DNA from: Botryosphaeria dothidea
Taxonomy: Eukaryota; Ascomycota; Dothideomycetes; Botryosphaeriales; Botryosphaeriaceae
Length of the DNA: 64,000 nucleotides
NCBI GenBank assembly: GCA_011503125.2
Contig: WWBZ02000009.1
Coordinates: forward strand, 992,001 to 1,056,000
Direction: 5' to 3'
The notes beneath the pieces are model-generated. The model was not told where the DNA came from. It made no database searches and worked only from the letters and a program-made list of their open reading frames with translations. The position numbers and the translations under genes were made by a program. Shown one piece after another: positions 12,070-23,539 of the stretch (the stretch's first letter is position 1; each line of letters opens with the position of its first letter).

Positions 12070-15000
12070 GCTCTAAAAGATATCTAGTATATTATAGAGT
12101 CTAAAGAATATAACTAGATATTCGTACTAACTAAAGCGAGTATTAAAAGCGGTAAGATACTTATAGCCTTTCTTAATTTAGATCCGGTTAAAAGTATAGA
12201 TAACGTCGAGTTTAGTAAAGATCTTAGCCTTACTAAGCTAGGTAAGAATTTTATTAATATATAGAATTAGATATCGATTTTTCTTAGTAATAGCGTTTAG
12301 GGCTCTATAGTTAATATAGATCCTAAGTTCTTCTTCTAGCTTTTTAATAATAAGTAGAGATACGGTATAGTCCGAAGAGCTAGAGCGAATAAACTCTTTT
12401 CTAAGATATTCGTTAATATACTTCTTAACCGCTTCGTTTTTCTATTAAAATATTAGACGGTAGCTTTTTATATAAGGAGGTTTATAGTTAGGTTTAAGTT
12501 TAATTTTATAGTCTTCTTTCTAGTAAGGAGGAAGTATATTCGCTTTTATCTTATTCTAGAGTTCTTTAATCTAATAGTATTTCTTTAGTAGCTAGGTAAG
12601 ACGTTCTTCTCTTCTATATATCTTCTTTCTATCTATAAACTTCTAGAAATTATCTTCTCTAGTTATAGCTACGCTAGTATTTATAGTAGGTTCCGTAGGC
12701 GTATAGTAGTATCTTTTATATCTAGAAAGTAATACTAAGTAGAAGAGTATAGATATAGAATATAGTTAAATATCTAGTTAGAATTTCTCTATCTTCTATT
12801 TAGGTCGGCATCTAATAGCGTATTTAGTATAAGGTTTTATAGTAAGATAGCTAGCCTTAAAGTACTAAGGCTTATAAAACTTAACTAACTACTTATTCTA
12901 GTCGATATATAGATTATAAGTACGTAACTATTCGTCTCTAAGAATTAGTAGATAGTCTTCTAGATTAGTAATATAGTAAAGAAGTTATTTCTTATAAGAA
13001 CTAATATTAATATCGACTAGGGAGGTATAGGTAATATATTAGAAGAATATTCCGTCTTCTAAAGTTATAGTAATCCGTTTAATAAGAGGGATCTTTATTA
13101 TCTTATACGCGCGAATAAAGAAGATATTAATAAGCTTAGCTTAGCTTTTATTATTAATAAGAGAACGTATATTACTACTAGCTACTATAGTATATATAAT
13201 AAGATAAGTTTCCTTAATTTTATACGCGCGATTATCTACTACGAAGTTTAATATCTTTATCTCTTTCTAACTACGACTAGCTAGCTACTCGTCTAGCTTC
13301 TTCTACTTTTATAGTTCTAGAGAGTAACTTACTTCTAAAACTAAGAGTTTTCTAACTCGCTATTAAAGTTAAGTTCCTTAATACTCTAGATATACGCGAA
13401 CCTAGCGCGGTTATTATTAGAATAGTAGATATTAAATATAAAGTAGTCTAAGCCTCTATAGCTACGATAGCGTCTCTACCTCGTTATTATAAGGCGTTTC
13501 TTATCTAATAGCTTTAAGAGTTTTAGCTTAGACTTATACTATAGTCTAACCTAGTCTCTTAGTTTAGTAGTAGTAGATATACGGCTCTATTAGCTATCTT
13601 AGTTTATATTATCGCTTCTAGTTCTACTCTAGCGGCTAAGGTTATCTTAAGTAGGTTTCTAGTTATAGATAGGCTTAGTACGATCTCTTTTAGAATTATT
13701 ACTATTATTTATCCTTTTATTAGAACGGATATTTATAGACTTAATCTCTTAATAACGATATTCGGCCTTATAAAGAGTTTCGAGTAGCTATTCGAGAGAG
13801 ATAAAGATAAGAGTAGCTACTAAGAGGGCTAAGCTAATAGAAATACTATTCTATATCTTATTAATCTTCTCTTCTTTAGTTAGATTAGTAAAAGACTAGA
13901 GTATATATAGGTAGGCGTAGTAGAAGTCTACCGTCTCTTTCTCGCTTTATTTAGTAAGAATAAGGTTATTAGTAGCTTTTTTCTTTGCGATATCTATTCT
14001 ATATATCTTTCCTAGCTTTTCTAAGAAATCTAGGGCTATCTAGTAGCTACTAATATACGGGCGTATTATAGTAGTAATTAAATTAGTAAGGCGAGAGTAG
14101 ATATAGCGAATTATTAGCTTCTAATTTTCTTTAAAGAAGTTCTCTTCGACTTTAAGCTTAAAGATTATATTATTCTTAAAGTTAACGAAAGTATAGATAT
14201 TAGTAGAGATAAGCTTATTAATATCTTTTATAAGTATCTTACGTAAGCTCTAATAAGAGAGGGTTCGCTATAAAGTAATAGTTTTCTTCCTTAGTTAACG
14301 TTTCTAGTTAAGACTACGAATATTAGTATTAGAGAGAATATTTTCGTAATAGTTAGCGATATTCTTAGTTAGAAGATTATTTTCTTAGATAAGCCGGCTA
14401 ATCTTATCGTTACTTTTCTTAATAACTCTATTAGATCTAGCGATTATCTTCTTATAGATTTATTTAAGTTTCTTATACTTATTCTAAAGAGAGACGTAGG
14501 CTATATACTCTTTACTAATAGCTATTTAAGTAACTTAGAGAACGTAGTAGAACTTAGTACGCTAGTTTACTATTACTATAGTATACTAGTTATAGAAGAT
14601 ATATTCGTTAGACTAGCGAATAGAGTTAAGTCTATAGTTACTTAGTATTCCGAGGTTAATAGTAAGATTAAGATCTATAGCTAATAAATATATAAGTTCT
14701 TTAGGTTTTAGATTTCTACGTAAGATAGTACGACGTAAGATAGAATCGATAGCTTAACTTTACTAGTCTAAGATATTAAGAAAGCCCTAAAATAGAATAG
14801 TATTACTTATAAACTCGTTAAGATTCTAGCTAAGTCCTCTAATTATATTACTAAATAATTCTTCTTTATTATCGCTTAGGTAAATAGAGGTAGTACTAGC
14901 GATACTACTAGTACGGCTACGACTATAGCTTATAAGAAATAGACTTTATTACGCTATAATCTTCGCTAATTATTCTAGTTTTTTAGAGTAGTTTAACTCG

Positions 15001-15292
15001 TATTACGGGTAAAAACTCTAAAGAGATTAGTACGAAGTTAACGAGGATCTTTATATCTTATTAAAGAAGATAGATTTTCTATAATTATACTATTATTTCT
15101 CTAATAGTATAGATTTTAATATTTCTAGGTTACTTATCGTAGAGTATCGATATTATTAAGTTCTAGTTATAGATTATTAGTATTATCGGGTTTTAGTTAT
15201 AGATTATCGAGTTTAGGTTCTAGTTAATAGTACGAGTATTAGGTTATCGAGTTTAGATTCTTTATTAGTAGTATATAGATTATATAAGATAG

Positions 15293-15514
15293 TAAAGCTA
15301 AAATAATAGTATTACTTTTAACTAAAAATTTATATATAAGAAGAAAGAAAAGAGAGTTTAAAAAGAGAGGGCGAAGAGTAAATATACCTAGTCGCTTAGC
15401 GCTAGGCCCGTACTCTAGTATCTAACCGAGTTATTTTTAGTAAAGCTAGGGCCTTTAGTTACTATTAAGTATCTATTTAGTTATTTAGAGTAGTAGCGCT
15501 TAAGAGGCCTAATA
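15293..15514 (-). repeat. Gypsy A1 5' LTR
   Basis: 222-bp member of the 232-bp LTR family also found at 19094-19325, 21621-21852, 22713-22944 and 40281-40512. The ends read TATAAG and CCTAATA on the plus strand. The next base on the right belongs to a different gypsy family (C). Confidence 0.88.
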
Positions 15515-17899
15515 ACCTCTAACTCAAAACTATTCTTAAAACCGACTTATCTAACTTTATTATCTTCGTAATTTTATTTTAATAGGTAACCTACGATAAT
15601 AGTAGAAGAATTCTATATTCTATCGCCTACTATTCTCGAAAAATAATCTTTATAAAGTAGAACTACGGTATTAAAGATAAGAAACTCTTAGCTATCGTAG
15701 AAGCCCTAAAGAAATATTATTTTCTTATTATTAACCTCTCCTCGCTACTTCTCGTTCTTATAAATTATTTAAATTTAACTAGCTTTACCTCTAAGTAAAT
15801 CTTAAACCGTCGGTAAGTACGCTAGATAATTAAACTCTTAGAACTCGACTTTAAGATCGTCTACCGTCTAGAAACTAAGAATTAACGCGTAAATACGTTA
15901 ATAAGACGGTTAAAAGACCTTTCTACTCGAGAGGGGCGTCTACCTCCTACTATAATTCTTACCTCTAAAAAATTTAAAATTTTAATCTTTATTTCTACTC
16001 GCTATTTAATCGCTAGGCTAGAACCGTCTCTAGCTAGTAAAATTCGCTTAGTACTCGATAAGAATACTCTTAGATAAGAGATTCTTACTATACTCGATAT
16101 CTACGTACTTTAATATTCTAAGATAGATTTAGACGTATATTTTAAAGATAATAATAGTCTCTTACTAGTTAATAGACTTATCTATATTTCTAAAGATTTA
16201 AGCCTCCGCTAAAGAATTATTAGCTCTCGATACTCGTATCTAGCTACTAGATACCTAGGCTAAGTAGTAATATTTAAACTCGTTACTCGTAATTTTTAGT
16301 AGCTAGGTCTACGCTAGATAGTAGCTCGTTTTATACGAAACTATAAGACCTACTAAAGAATTAAACCCGCTCGATATATCTTCTATAGATATTTAAAACC
16401 TCTTAAAGTACTATAACGCCGCTAGTAATTCGTTTCTCTCGATTTAATTACGGGACTTCTAACGTCTAACTCGTTCGATACTATATTAGTAGTCGTAGAT
16501 CGACTAACTAAAATAGCTTACTTTATTTCTTACTAAATAACCCTCGATTCGATAGAGCTTACTAAGCTTTATCGAGACTACGTTTTTCGACTATATAGCT
16601 TACCCGACGACTTCGTATCTAACCGCGGCTTAATTTTTACCTCTAAATTTACTAGAGCTCTTAGTAGATCTCTATCTATTAAGACTAACTTTAGTACGGC
16701 TTTCTATCCGTAAACCGACGGCTAGATAGAGCGTATTAACGCTATTCTCGAGTAATACCTTCGTATCTACGTTTCGTATTAATAAGACGATTAGAACGAC
16801 TTTCTCTCTCTTACTAAATTCGCTTATAATAATATAATCTCGACTACGACTAAGATTACCCCTTTCTTTATAAACTACGGCTTCTACCCTCGTTATAAGA
16901 TTCTACGGAAAGACTCGATCTTAGCCCTACTTAAACCCCTACGTCTCTTCTAAGAGAACCTCGAAAATCTTAAAAACTATCTTCGCTAAGAAATTCGATT
17001 CGTATAAGATATCTACGTAGAATAAGCTAATAAAGACTATATCTCGCCACCCGTCTTTAAGCCTAGTAATCTCGTTTAGCTTCTAAGACGGTATATCTCG
17101 ATAATAAGATCTTCGAATAAACTTAACTTTAAACGCCTTAGCCTCTTTTCTATACTAGGAAAGATCTTAACTTATATCTATCGTCTAGAACTACTAAGAA
17201 CGATAAAAGTCTACCCCGTATTCTACGTCTCTTTACTCGAATCCGCGGCCTCTAACCTCTTACCTAATTAAGTCTAATCTTCGCTTCTATTCGTTATCGT
17301 TAACGGCGAAGAAGAGTACCGAGTAGAAGAGATTCTAGACGTTAAAGTAACTCGGAGATAACCGAAATACCTCGTAAAATAGACTAGTTACTCGATACTA
17401 ATCTAGAAACCTTACGACCTTATTAAAGACCTTAAGGCCCTTAATACGTTCTATAAACGTTACTCTTTAAAACCTCGATTCTTAGGCTAAAGGCTCGTAG
17501 AAACTTACCTCTAAAGAGGAGAGCCTACTATTATAAACGTAGCTTATATAGATTTCTTACTTATTTACCTTCGTTAATTTAAAATCTAGATCTAGACTTA
17601 TCTACTTATAAATTAGAAAGCTAGTATTTTAGTTCGTTTTTTATATATATAAAGCTCGCCCCTCTACTTTATAGTTAGTTCTTTAGTCTAATAATAAGTA
17701 TTCCTCGCGTATAACTTAGTACGCCTTAAATTAAATCTTACTTACTTCTCTCGTTTCTCGTCTCTCGCCTCTTATCTCTCGTATCTCGTACCCTCGCTCT
17801 TTAAACTATACCTTTATACTTTAGTATTACTTTACCCCTACTATCTTTACCGGCTTCGTTATCTCGTCTCTTCGCCCCTTCTAAGGTCCGTTTATTATA
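15515..17899 (+). mobile_element. Ty3/gypsy element C1 (plus strand), 3' part with 3' LTR
   Basis: Starts abruptly inside RNase H right after gypsy A1's LTR. Translation through stops gives an RNase H core (a K-D-K-K-L-L-A-I-V-E-A stretch near 15675-15710), integrase (about 15900-17100) and an integrase C-terminal region, then the LTR at 17529-17899. It is homologous to the complete minus-strand copy at 43078-48831. The likely history is that A1 inserted into C1 and separated it from its 5' half, now to the left of the window or lost. Confidence 0.8.
17529..17899 (+). repeat. Gypsy C1 3' LTR
   Basis: 371-bp LTR, reverse-complement match to 43078-43449 and 48460-48831. It begins TATTATAAACG and ends TTTATTATA on the plus strand. 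It is followed at once by the gag region of gypsy A2. Confidence 0.85.
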
Positions 17900-19325
17900 G
17901 ATAAGAGTAGATATAGCGGATTATTAGCTTCTAATTTTCTTAGAAGAAGTTCTCTTCGACTTTAAGCTTAAAGATTATATTATTCTTAAAGTTAACGAAA
18001 GTATAGATATTAGTAGAGATAAGCTTATTAATATTTTCTATAAGTATCTTACGTAAGCTCTAATAAAAGAGGGTTCGCTATAAGATAGTAGTTCTCTCTC
18101 TTAGTTAATATTTTTAGTTAAGACTATAAATATTAGTACTAGAGAGAGTATCTATATAAGAGTTAGTAATATTCTTAGTTAGAAGGTTATTTTCTTAAAT
18201 AAGCCGGCTAATCTTATCGTTACTTTCTTTAATAACTTTATTAGATCTAGCGATTATCTTCTTATAGATCTACTTAAGTTTCTTATACTTATTCTAAAGA
18301 GAGGCGTAGACTATATATTCTTTACTAGTAGCTATTTAAGTAACTTAGAGAACGTAGTAGAACTTAGTACGCTAGTTTACTATTACTATAGTATACTAGT
18401 TATAAAAGATATATTCGTTAGACTAGTAAATAGAGTCGAGTCTATAGTTACTTAGTATTCCGGGGTTAATAGTAAGATTAAGATCTATAGCTAATAAATA
18501 TATAAGTTCTTTAAGTTCTAGATTTCTACGTAAGATAATACGACGTAAGATAAGATCGGTAGCTTAACTTTACTAGTCTAAGATATTAGAAAAGCTCTAA
18601 AATAGAATAGCGCTACTTATAAACTCGTTAAGATTCTAGCTAGGTTCCCTAACTATATTATTAAATAATTTTTCTTTATTATTACTTAAGTAAATAAAAG
18701 TAGTACTAGCGATACTACTAGTACGGCTACGGGTATAACTTATAGAGAATAGGCTTTATTACGCTATAATCTTTACTAATTATTCTAGTTTCGGAGTAGT
18801 TTAATCTACGTTATAGGTAAAACTCTAAAGAGATTAGTACGGGATTAACGAGAATCTTCGTATCTTATTTAAGAAGATAAATTTTCTATAATTATACTAT
18901 TATTTCTCTAATAGTATAGATTTCTTTAATATTTCTAGGTTACTTATTATAGAGTATCGGTATTATTAAGTTCTAGTTATAGATTATTAGTATTATCGGG
19001 TTCTAGTTATAAGTTATCGAGTTTAGGTTCTATTTAATAGTACGGGTATTAGATTATCGAGTTTAGGTTTCTTATTAGTAGTATATAGATTTATATAAGA
19101 TAGTAAAGCCGAAATAATAGTATTACTTTTAACTAAAAATCTATATATAAGAAGAAAGAAAAAAGAGTTTAGAAAGAGAGGGCGAAGAGTAAATATATCT
19201 AGTCGCTTAGCGCTAGGCCCGTGCTCTAGTATCTAACCGAGTTATTCTTAGTATAGCTAGGGCCTCTAGTTACTATTAAGTATCTATTTAGTTACTTAGA
19301 GTAGTAGCGCTTAAGAAGCCTAATA
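17900..19325 (-). mobile_element. Ty3/gypsy element A2, 5' fragment (LTR + gag)
   Basis: A second copy of the gag-leader-LTR part of family A/B, colinear with 14095-15514 and 39090-40512. The left end is cut exactly at the LTR of gypsy C1, so C1 inserted into A2's gag. It shows the same RIP damage as its neighbours. The rest of A2 lies beyond C1 and is not visible. Confidence 0.83.
19094..19325 (-). repeat. Gypsy A2 5' LTR
   Basis: 232-bp LTR with TATAAG and CCTAATA ends on the plus strand, same family as the four other A/B LTRs. The following 5 bp is ATAAG; the partner duplication is not in view. Confidence 0.85.
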
Positions 19326-19652
19326 ATAAGTAAGAGAAGATCGATTTTATAGAATAGATATTCTATTTCTTTATTAGTAAGTTTAATCTTTTAAGAAATA
19401 GGTTTTTTACGAAGATAGAGACTATATATATATAGAAATTATTAATTAACGAATTATTTAGAAGTACCGAAGTTAATTATAGTAGTAGCTAGAAGTCTAT
19501 TAAAAACTAAGATATTAATAACTAAAAGACGTTCTATTTCTAAGTCGTATTTACTATAAAATAGTTTAGGCGGACTACTAGTAAACGAGAGTTTTCTAAG
19601 ATTTAAATTAAGATTACGAAGAACTAAAAACGAATTAAATAAGTATATAGAT
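19326..19652. other. Unassigned RIPped sequence
   Basis: Between the A2 LTR and a LINE-like 3' tail. AT-rich, CpA/TpG depleted, with no similarity to the other elements here and no ORF. It may be the old target into which A2 inserted. Confidence 0.4.
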
Positions 19653-20280
19653 AGATAGATAAATTTAATTTTAAGCTAATTTAGCTTCCCGAAGGGTCTA
19701 TATAGCTATAGCTATCTATAAGGGTATATAGAAGGAGAAACCGTGGCTACTTTCTTAGGATAGCCCGGGTAAAAACCTTTCCTATCTATAATAGTAGTAT
19801 CCGTAGATACTCTATTTAGTATAGTTTTTTCTATATACCGGTAGCGGTATCTAAAGTAGAAAGAGTAGCTAAGAGGGAGGAACTATAGAGAGAGATAACT
19901 ATAAATCTTAAGACTAAGCCGTAAGAAGTCCCGGCTTATCTATTTATAAGCGCTAGTAAAGCGCTCTTAAAATTTATTTTTAGAAGCGCCTAGCTAACCC
20001 TTCTCCCCCTTATTACCGCTAGAGAGAACGCGGGTACGTATACTTTTATAGTAGGACGTATATACTACTTATAGCCCACCCTAACTACCTATAGATTTTC
20101 CCCCTTATTACCGCTAGAGAGAACGCGGGTACGTATACTTTTAACGTAGAACGTATATACCACGAGTAGGTAAGCGGTCTAAGATTCGAACTTAGAATCT
20201 ATACTATCCTAGAAAGGCTAGGTTACCGTAGAAGTATACCCTACTAGTATACTACCCCGCCTAAATAAGTATATAGCTAC
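19653..20280 (-). mobile_element. Putative SINE: tRNA-like head, LINE-like 3' tail
   Basis: Read on the minus strand. The right end (about 20170-20262) looks tRNA-derived: an A-box-like TAGTATACTAG (about 20246-20256), then a T-arm in which CTAAG and CTTAG pair around a TTCGAAT loop (B-box-like, about 20182-20198). The left end carries the same AAATTTATCTATCTAT-type tail as the LINE family, plus a shared segment containing AGACCC just before it. The body contains a 62-bp direct repeat (about 20005-20066 and 20100-20160, period 95). tRNA head plus LINE tail is the classic SINE layout. The A-to-B distance is long and RIP has blurred the cloverleaf, so a chance tRNA-like arm next to a diverged LINE end remains possible. 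Confidence 0.45.
20005..20160. repeat. Two direct repeats of about 62 bp, period 95
   Basis: Both copies begin CCCCCTTATTACCGCTAGAG and run through ACGCGGGTACGTATACTTTTA to CGTATATAC. They lie inside the SINE-like unit, with about 33 bp of different sequence between them. Confidence 0.75.
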
Positions 20281-21552
20281 GAATATAGTAGACGAGATAG
20301 GCGGGCTAAATAGAGGCCGCGAGGCTACTAGCCGTCTTAATTTTTTAGCTAGTATAGAACTATAGCTATAGATAGTAAATTAAGAGCTAGATTACTAGTT
20401 ATAGATTACGAGATAGTAATTATCGAATTAAGATTTAGACTCTTTAGACTCTTTATCTTAGAGTACTTATATATCTAGTAGTTTAGATTACTATAGTAAG
20501 TATAAAGATTATTAGCTTTTTAGTATACTTTTTAAGTAGTAGTATCGAGTTCTATAAATTCCGTAGTTAGCTAAGTTATTTAAGATATACTAGAAGATAT
20601 AGCTAAGAGTTTAACTATAGGAGTAGATATAAAAATATTTTATAGTCTAGAGGCCGTAGTAGTACGTTTCTTCTTAAGATATCGAGCGTATAAAAAGTAA
20701 TCTAAAGAGATATAGATATTTATAAAGTCTTAAAACTTCTTAGATATCTCTCGTTTAATAAAAAAGTTTTTAAGATTATCTTTAAGGCTATTATAAAAGT
20801 ATATAATTTTAATATTATTTTATATCTAATCGAGAATTATAGTAAGTAAGACGAAGCGAGAGTAGTAGTTTAAGTATAAGATTTTTTAGCGAAGATTCTA
20901 AATAGCGTATTTTATAGTAGTCTAAGTATTTAAATTATTAAAGACTTAGCTAAGAGTCTTATAGAAGTCTTAGTAGATTATAAAGAAGATCTTACTAGTA
21001 GTTTAGTTAACGTATAATTTAAACTAAGTATAGGTAGTATTCTAAAGATATAAGTTTATATATTAAATCTTAGTAGGTTTAGTATCGAAAGTAGATAGAT
21101 TAGAGCCGAACTTTAACTAAAGTTACGTAGAGAAGTTCTCGAATTTAGCGCGGTTTTCTTTAAAGAACTCTAGGTCGGCGACTTTAGTAATATAAATACG
21201 AGATAGAGTAAGTTTCGAGGTAATAGATTAAGTATAGATTATAAATAGGGTAGAAGTTAAGAAAATTCTAAGAGCGTACGTTTATTTAAATATAAAATAA
21301 TCTATAAGATAGAGAGTCTTATTTAAAGAGTTCTAAGATATAATATTTAGGCTAGTAATAATTTATTAAAGCGAGAAGCGATCTAAGAAGTAGACTTATA
21401 AATAGTATAAGCGAAATTCGATAGAAAGCGAATAACTAGGCGGAAGCGAGAGAAAAGTATCGTTAGATATAGTAGAGTCGGTTTCTAAGAAGAGTTCTAA
21501 GAAATTCTAGACTTTATCTAGAGAATCTTAAAAATCTAGAGATACGGATTAT
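20281..21552. other. Unassigned RIPped DNA, possibly an old gag-like coding remnant
   Basis: 1.27 kb with almost no CpA/TpG. No match to the LINE, copia or gypsy A, C or F sequences in this window. Through-stop translation on the plus strand gives lysine- and leucine-rich stretches that could be a retroelement gag, but no diagnostic motif was found. It ends at the 16-bp target duplication of a LINE insertion (21553-21568). Confidence 0.35.
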
Positions 21553-21568
21553 TCTTATAATATAATAG

Positions 21569-22099
21569 ATAGATAGATAAATTTATTTCTTCCTAATATA
21601 GTTCTCTTACGAGTCTATACTATTAGGCCCCTTAAGCGCTACTACTCTAGATAACTAGATAGATACTTAATAGTAACTAAAGGCTCTAGCTTTACTAAGA
21701 ATAACTTAGTTAGATACTAAAGTACGGGCCTAGCGCTAAGCGACTAGATATATTTACTCTTCGCCCTCTTTTTCTAGACTTTCTTTTCTTTCTTTTTATA
21801 TATAGATTTTTAGTTAAAAGTAATACTATTATTTCGGCTTTACTATCTTATATATACGGGGCTAGCTATTTATAGTTATTTTACTCGAGGGGAAAAACCT
21901 TATCGCTTAGTAAAAACCCCTCCTTTCTATCTAGGCCTATTTATTTCTACTAGTTCTATTTTTTCTTTTTACTAGTAGCGGCTACTATAGTAGCCCTATA
22001 TTCGCCTACTAGCTCTATCTCTTTAGTTCTTATTCTCGTAGTTATCTAGATTCTAGTATTCTTAGTAGTTTTTCTAGTTTCTCTTTCTAGTTATCCTTC
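21569..22099 (-). mobile_element. Tad1-like LINE, short 5'-truncated copy (L6), split by a solo LTR
   Basis: Only the last ~295 bp of the LINE are present (3' end at 21569). The copy is flanked by the direct repeat TCTTATAATATAATAG at 21553-21568 and 22100-22115, a 16-bp target-site duplication. A solo gypsy A/B LTR sits inside it (21621-21852). Extreme 5' truncation is normal for target-primed reverse transcription. Confidence 0.85.
21621..21852 (+). repeat. Solo LTR of gypsy family A/B inside LINE L6
   Basis: 232 bp in the orientation opposite to the other A/B LTRs, flanked by the 5-bp duplication TATAC (21616-21620 and 21853-21857). No internal gypsy sequence is attached, so it is most simply the product of LTR-LTR recombination of a full insertion. 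The host LINE reads through when it is removed. Confidence 0.9.
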
Positions 22100-22115
22100 T
22101 CTTATAATATAATAG

Positions 22116-22712
22116 AAAGCTAACTTAAGTCTAGAACGAATTAGTTTAAAGTCTAGTAAAGTATAATAATACGAAAGTAAATAAGTATAAGGGGCTTAGA
22201 TCTATAAGATCTAATATAAGGGGCTAGACTTAAGAGATAAGAAATAAGAAAAAAAATAAAAAGATATAGGTAAGTTTACGGAGAATAAGGTAGTCTAAAA
22301 AGAATATAAAGTTATTAGACTAAAGAACTAACTATAAGATAGAGAGAACGAGGTTTATATATATAAAGAACTAATTAAAATACTAGCTTTCTAATTTATA
22401 AGTAGATAAGTCTAGATCTTAGTACTAAGTTAATAAAGCTAAAAAAAAAGTAAGAAGTCTATAGACTAGAATTCTAATACTACTTTTCTTATATACGTAA
22501 GTAAGTAACTAAGCTATCTAGTATTATAAAAGTAATATATAAAATACGTAATTTCCTATACTTAGCTATAGATACGAATAGATAGCTAGGCTACTATACT
22601 AATAATAAGATAGTCTAGCGTAGAAATAGCTACGTCTACTCCGATAGCTTAAGTATAAACTCTACTAACCGTAATTACTAAAGCGATTACTTAAGCGCTT
22701 ATAGTAAGTTAA
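22116..22712 (+). mobile_element. Remnant of an older gypsy element (D), leader/gag side
   Basis: Contains a segment (about 22310-22430) resembling part of the family-C LTR, then a stretch that reads through stops as a Ser/Asn/Tyr-rich N-terminus. It joins, across gypsy B, to the gag-like block at 40513-40806. Gypsy B's target duplication GTTAA (22708-22712) lies at its right end. Confidence 0.5.
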
Positions 22713-22944
22713 TATAAGATAGTAAAGCCGAAATAATAGTATTACTTTTAACTAAAAATCTATATATAAGAAGAAAGAAAAGAGAGTTTAGAAAGAGAGG
22801 GCGAAGAGTAAATATACCTAGTCGCTTAGCGCTAGACCCGTATTCTAGTATCTAACCGAGTTATTCTTAGTAAAGCTAGGGCCTCTAGTTACTATTAAGT
22901 ATCTATCTAGTTATCTAAGGTAGTAGCGCTTAAAAAGCCTAATA
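22713..22944 (-). repeat. Gypsy B 3' LTR
   Basis: 232 bp, preceded by GTTAA; partner of 40281-40512. It starts TATAAG and ends CCTAATA on the plus strand. Confidence 0.92.
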
Positions 22945-23539
22945 CTATCTTCTTCTTCTCTAAGCGAGGTCTACTAAGCTTCTTAAAAAATTTAGGTAGC
23001 TCGGACGCGTTTTTATAGTATACGTAGTACTTACGGATTTTATTAGAAGTATTCTTATAGTTATCCTAGTATTACTATAGGAGATTAGAGTTCTACTCGT
23101 TCTAGTTATCTATAAAGATAATCTTATACTATATTCTATATCTTAAGTTTCGGTAGTCTACTACCTCTAATACTTTCTACTCCTTATAAATTTTATTCTT
23201 ATCTTTATTAAAGATTATATATACTAGGCTAGGCTTCTAGACCTAATCCGGGTATAAATTATCTAGAGTAAGATATAGCTTCTAGAGGTAGAATATAGAA
23301 AAGATTTCTTTCTCTTATATATAAGAAGATATAGCAACTTCGTATACTTTATCGTTAATTAACTTAGTAATTTCCTACGGACTAAGATTCTTTAATAAGA
23401 GAGACTTACTATTCCGTTCTAGGTTAAAGTCTTAGGCGTTAATAAATACTTTATCGCCTATACGGAAAGTAGAGTATAGCTAGCGGAATTTATCTACGTA
23501 GCGGGCTTATTCTTCTTATATTTAAGCTAGAAAAAAAAC

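Larger units (their letters stand above)
6124..15514 (-). mobile_element. Ty3/gypsy element A1 (minus strand), left end lost, interrupted by copia
   Basis: Gypsy family A/B. The pieces 6124-6555 and 12070-15514 are colinear with the better copy at 35470-40512. Reading on the minus strand from the right: 5' LTR (15293-15514), gag with a single CCHC knuckle near 13400-13450, protease region near 12900-13200, then reverse transcriptase (12070-12800 and 6124-6555). The RNase H, integrase and 3' LTR are missing: A1 stops at the LINE tail at 6123. The copia element at 6556-12069 splits the RT domain and duplicated 5 bp of it (GCTCT). Every reading frame is destroyed by TA-forming transitions. Confidence 0.85.

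Noticed and set aside
20170..20262. Functional tRNA gene
   Set aside because: Only the T-arm pairs well. Acceptor and anticodon arms are imperfect and the sequence is RIPped, so a SINE head is more likely.
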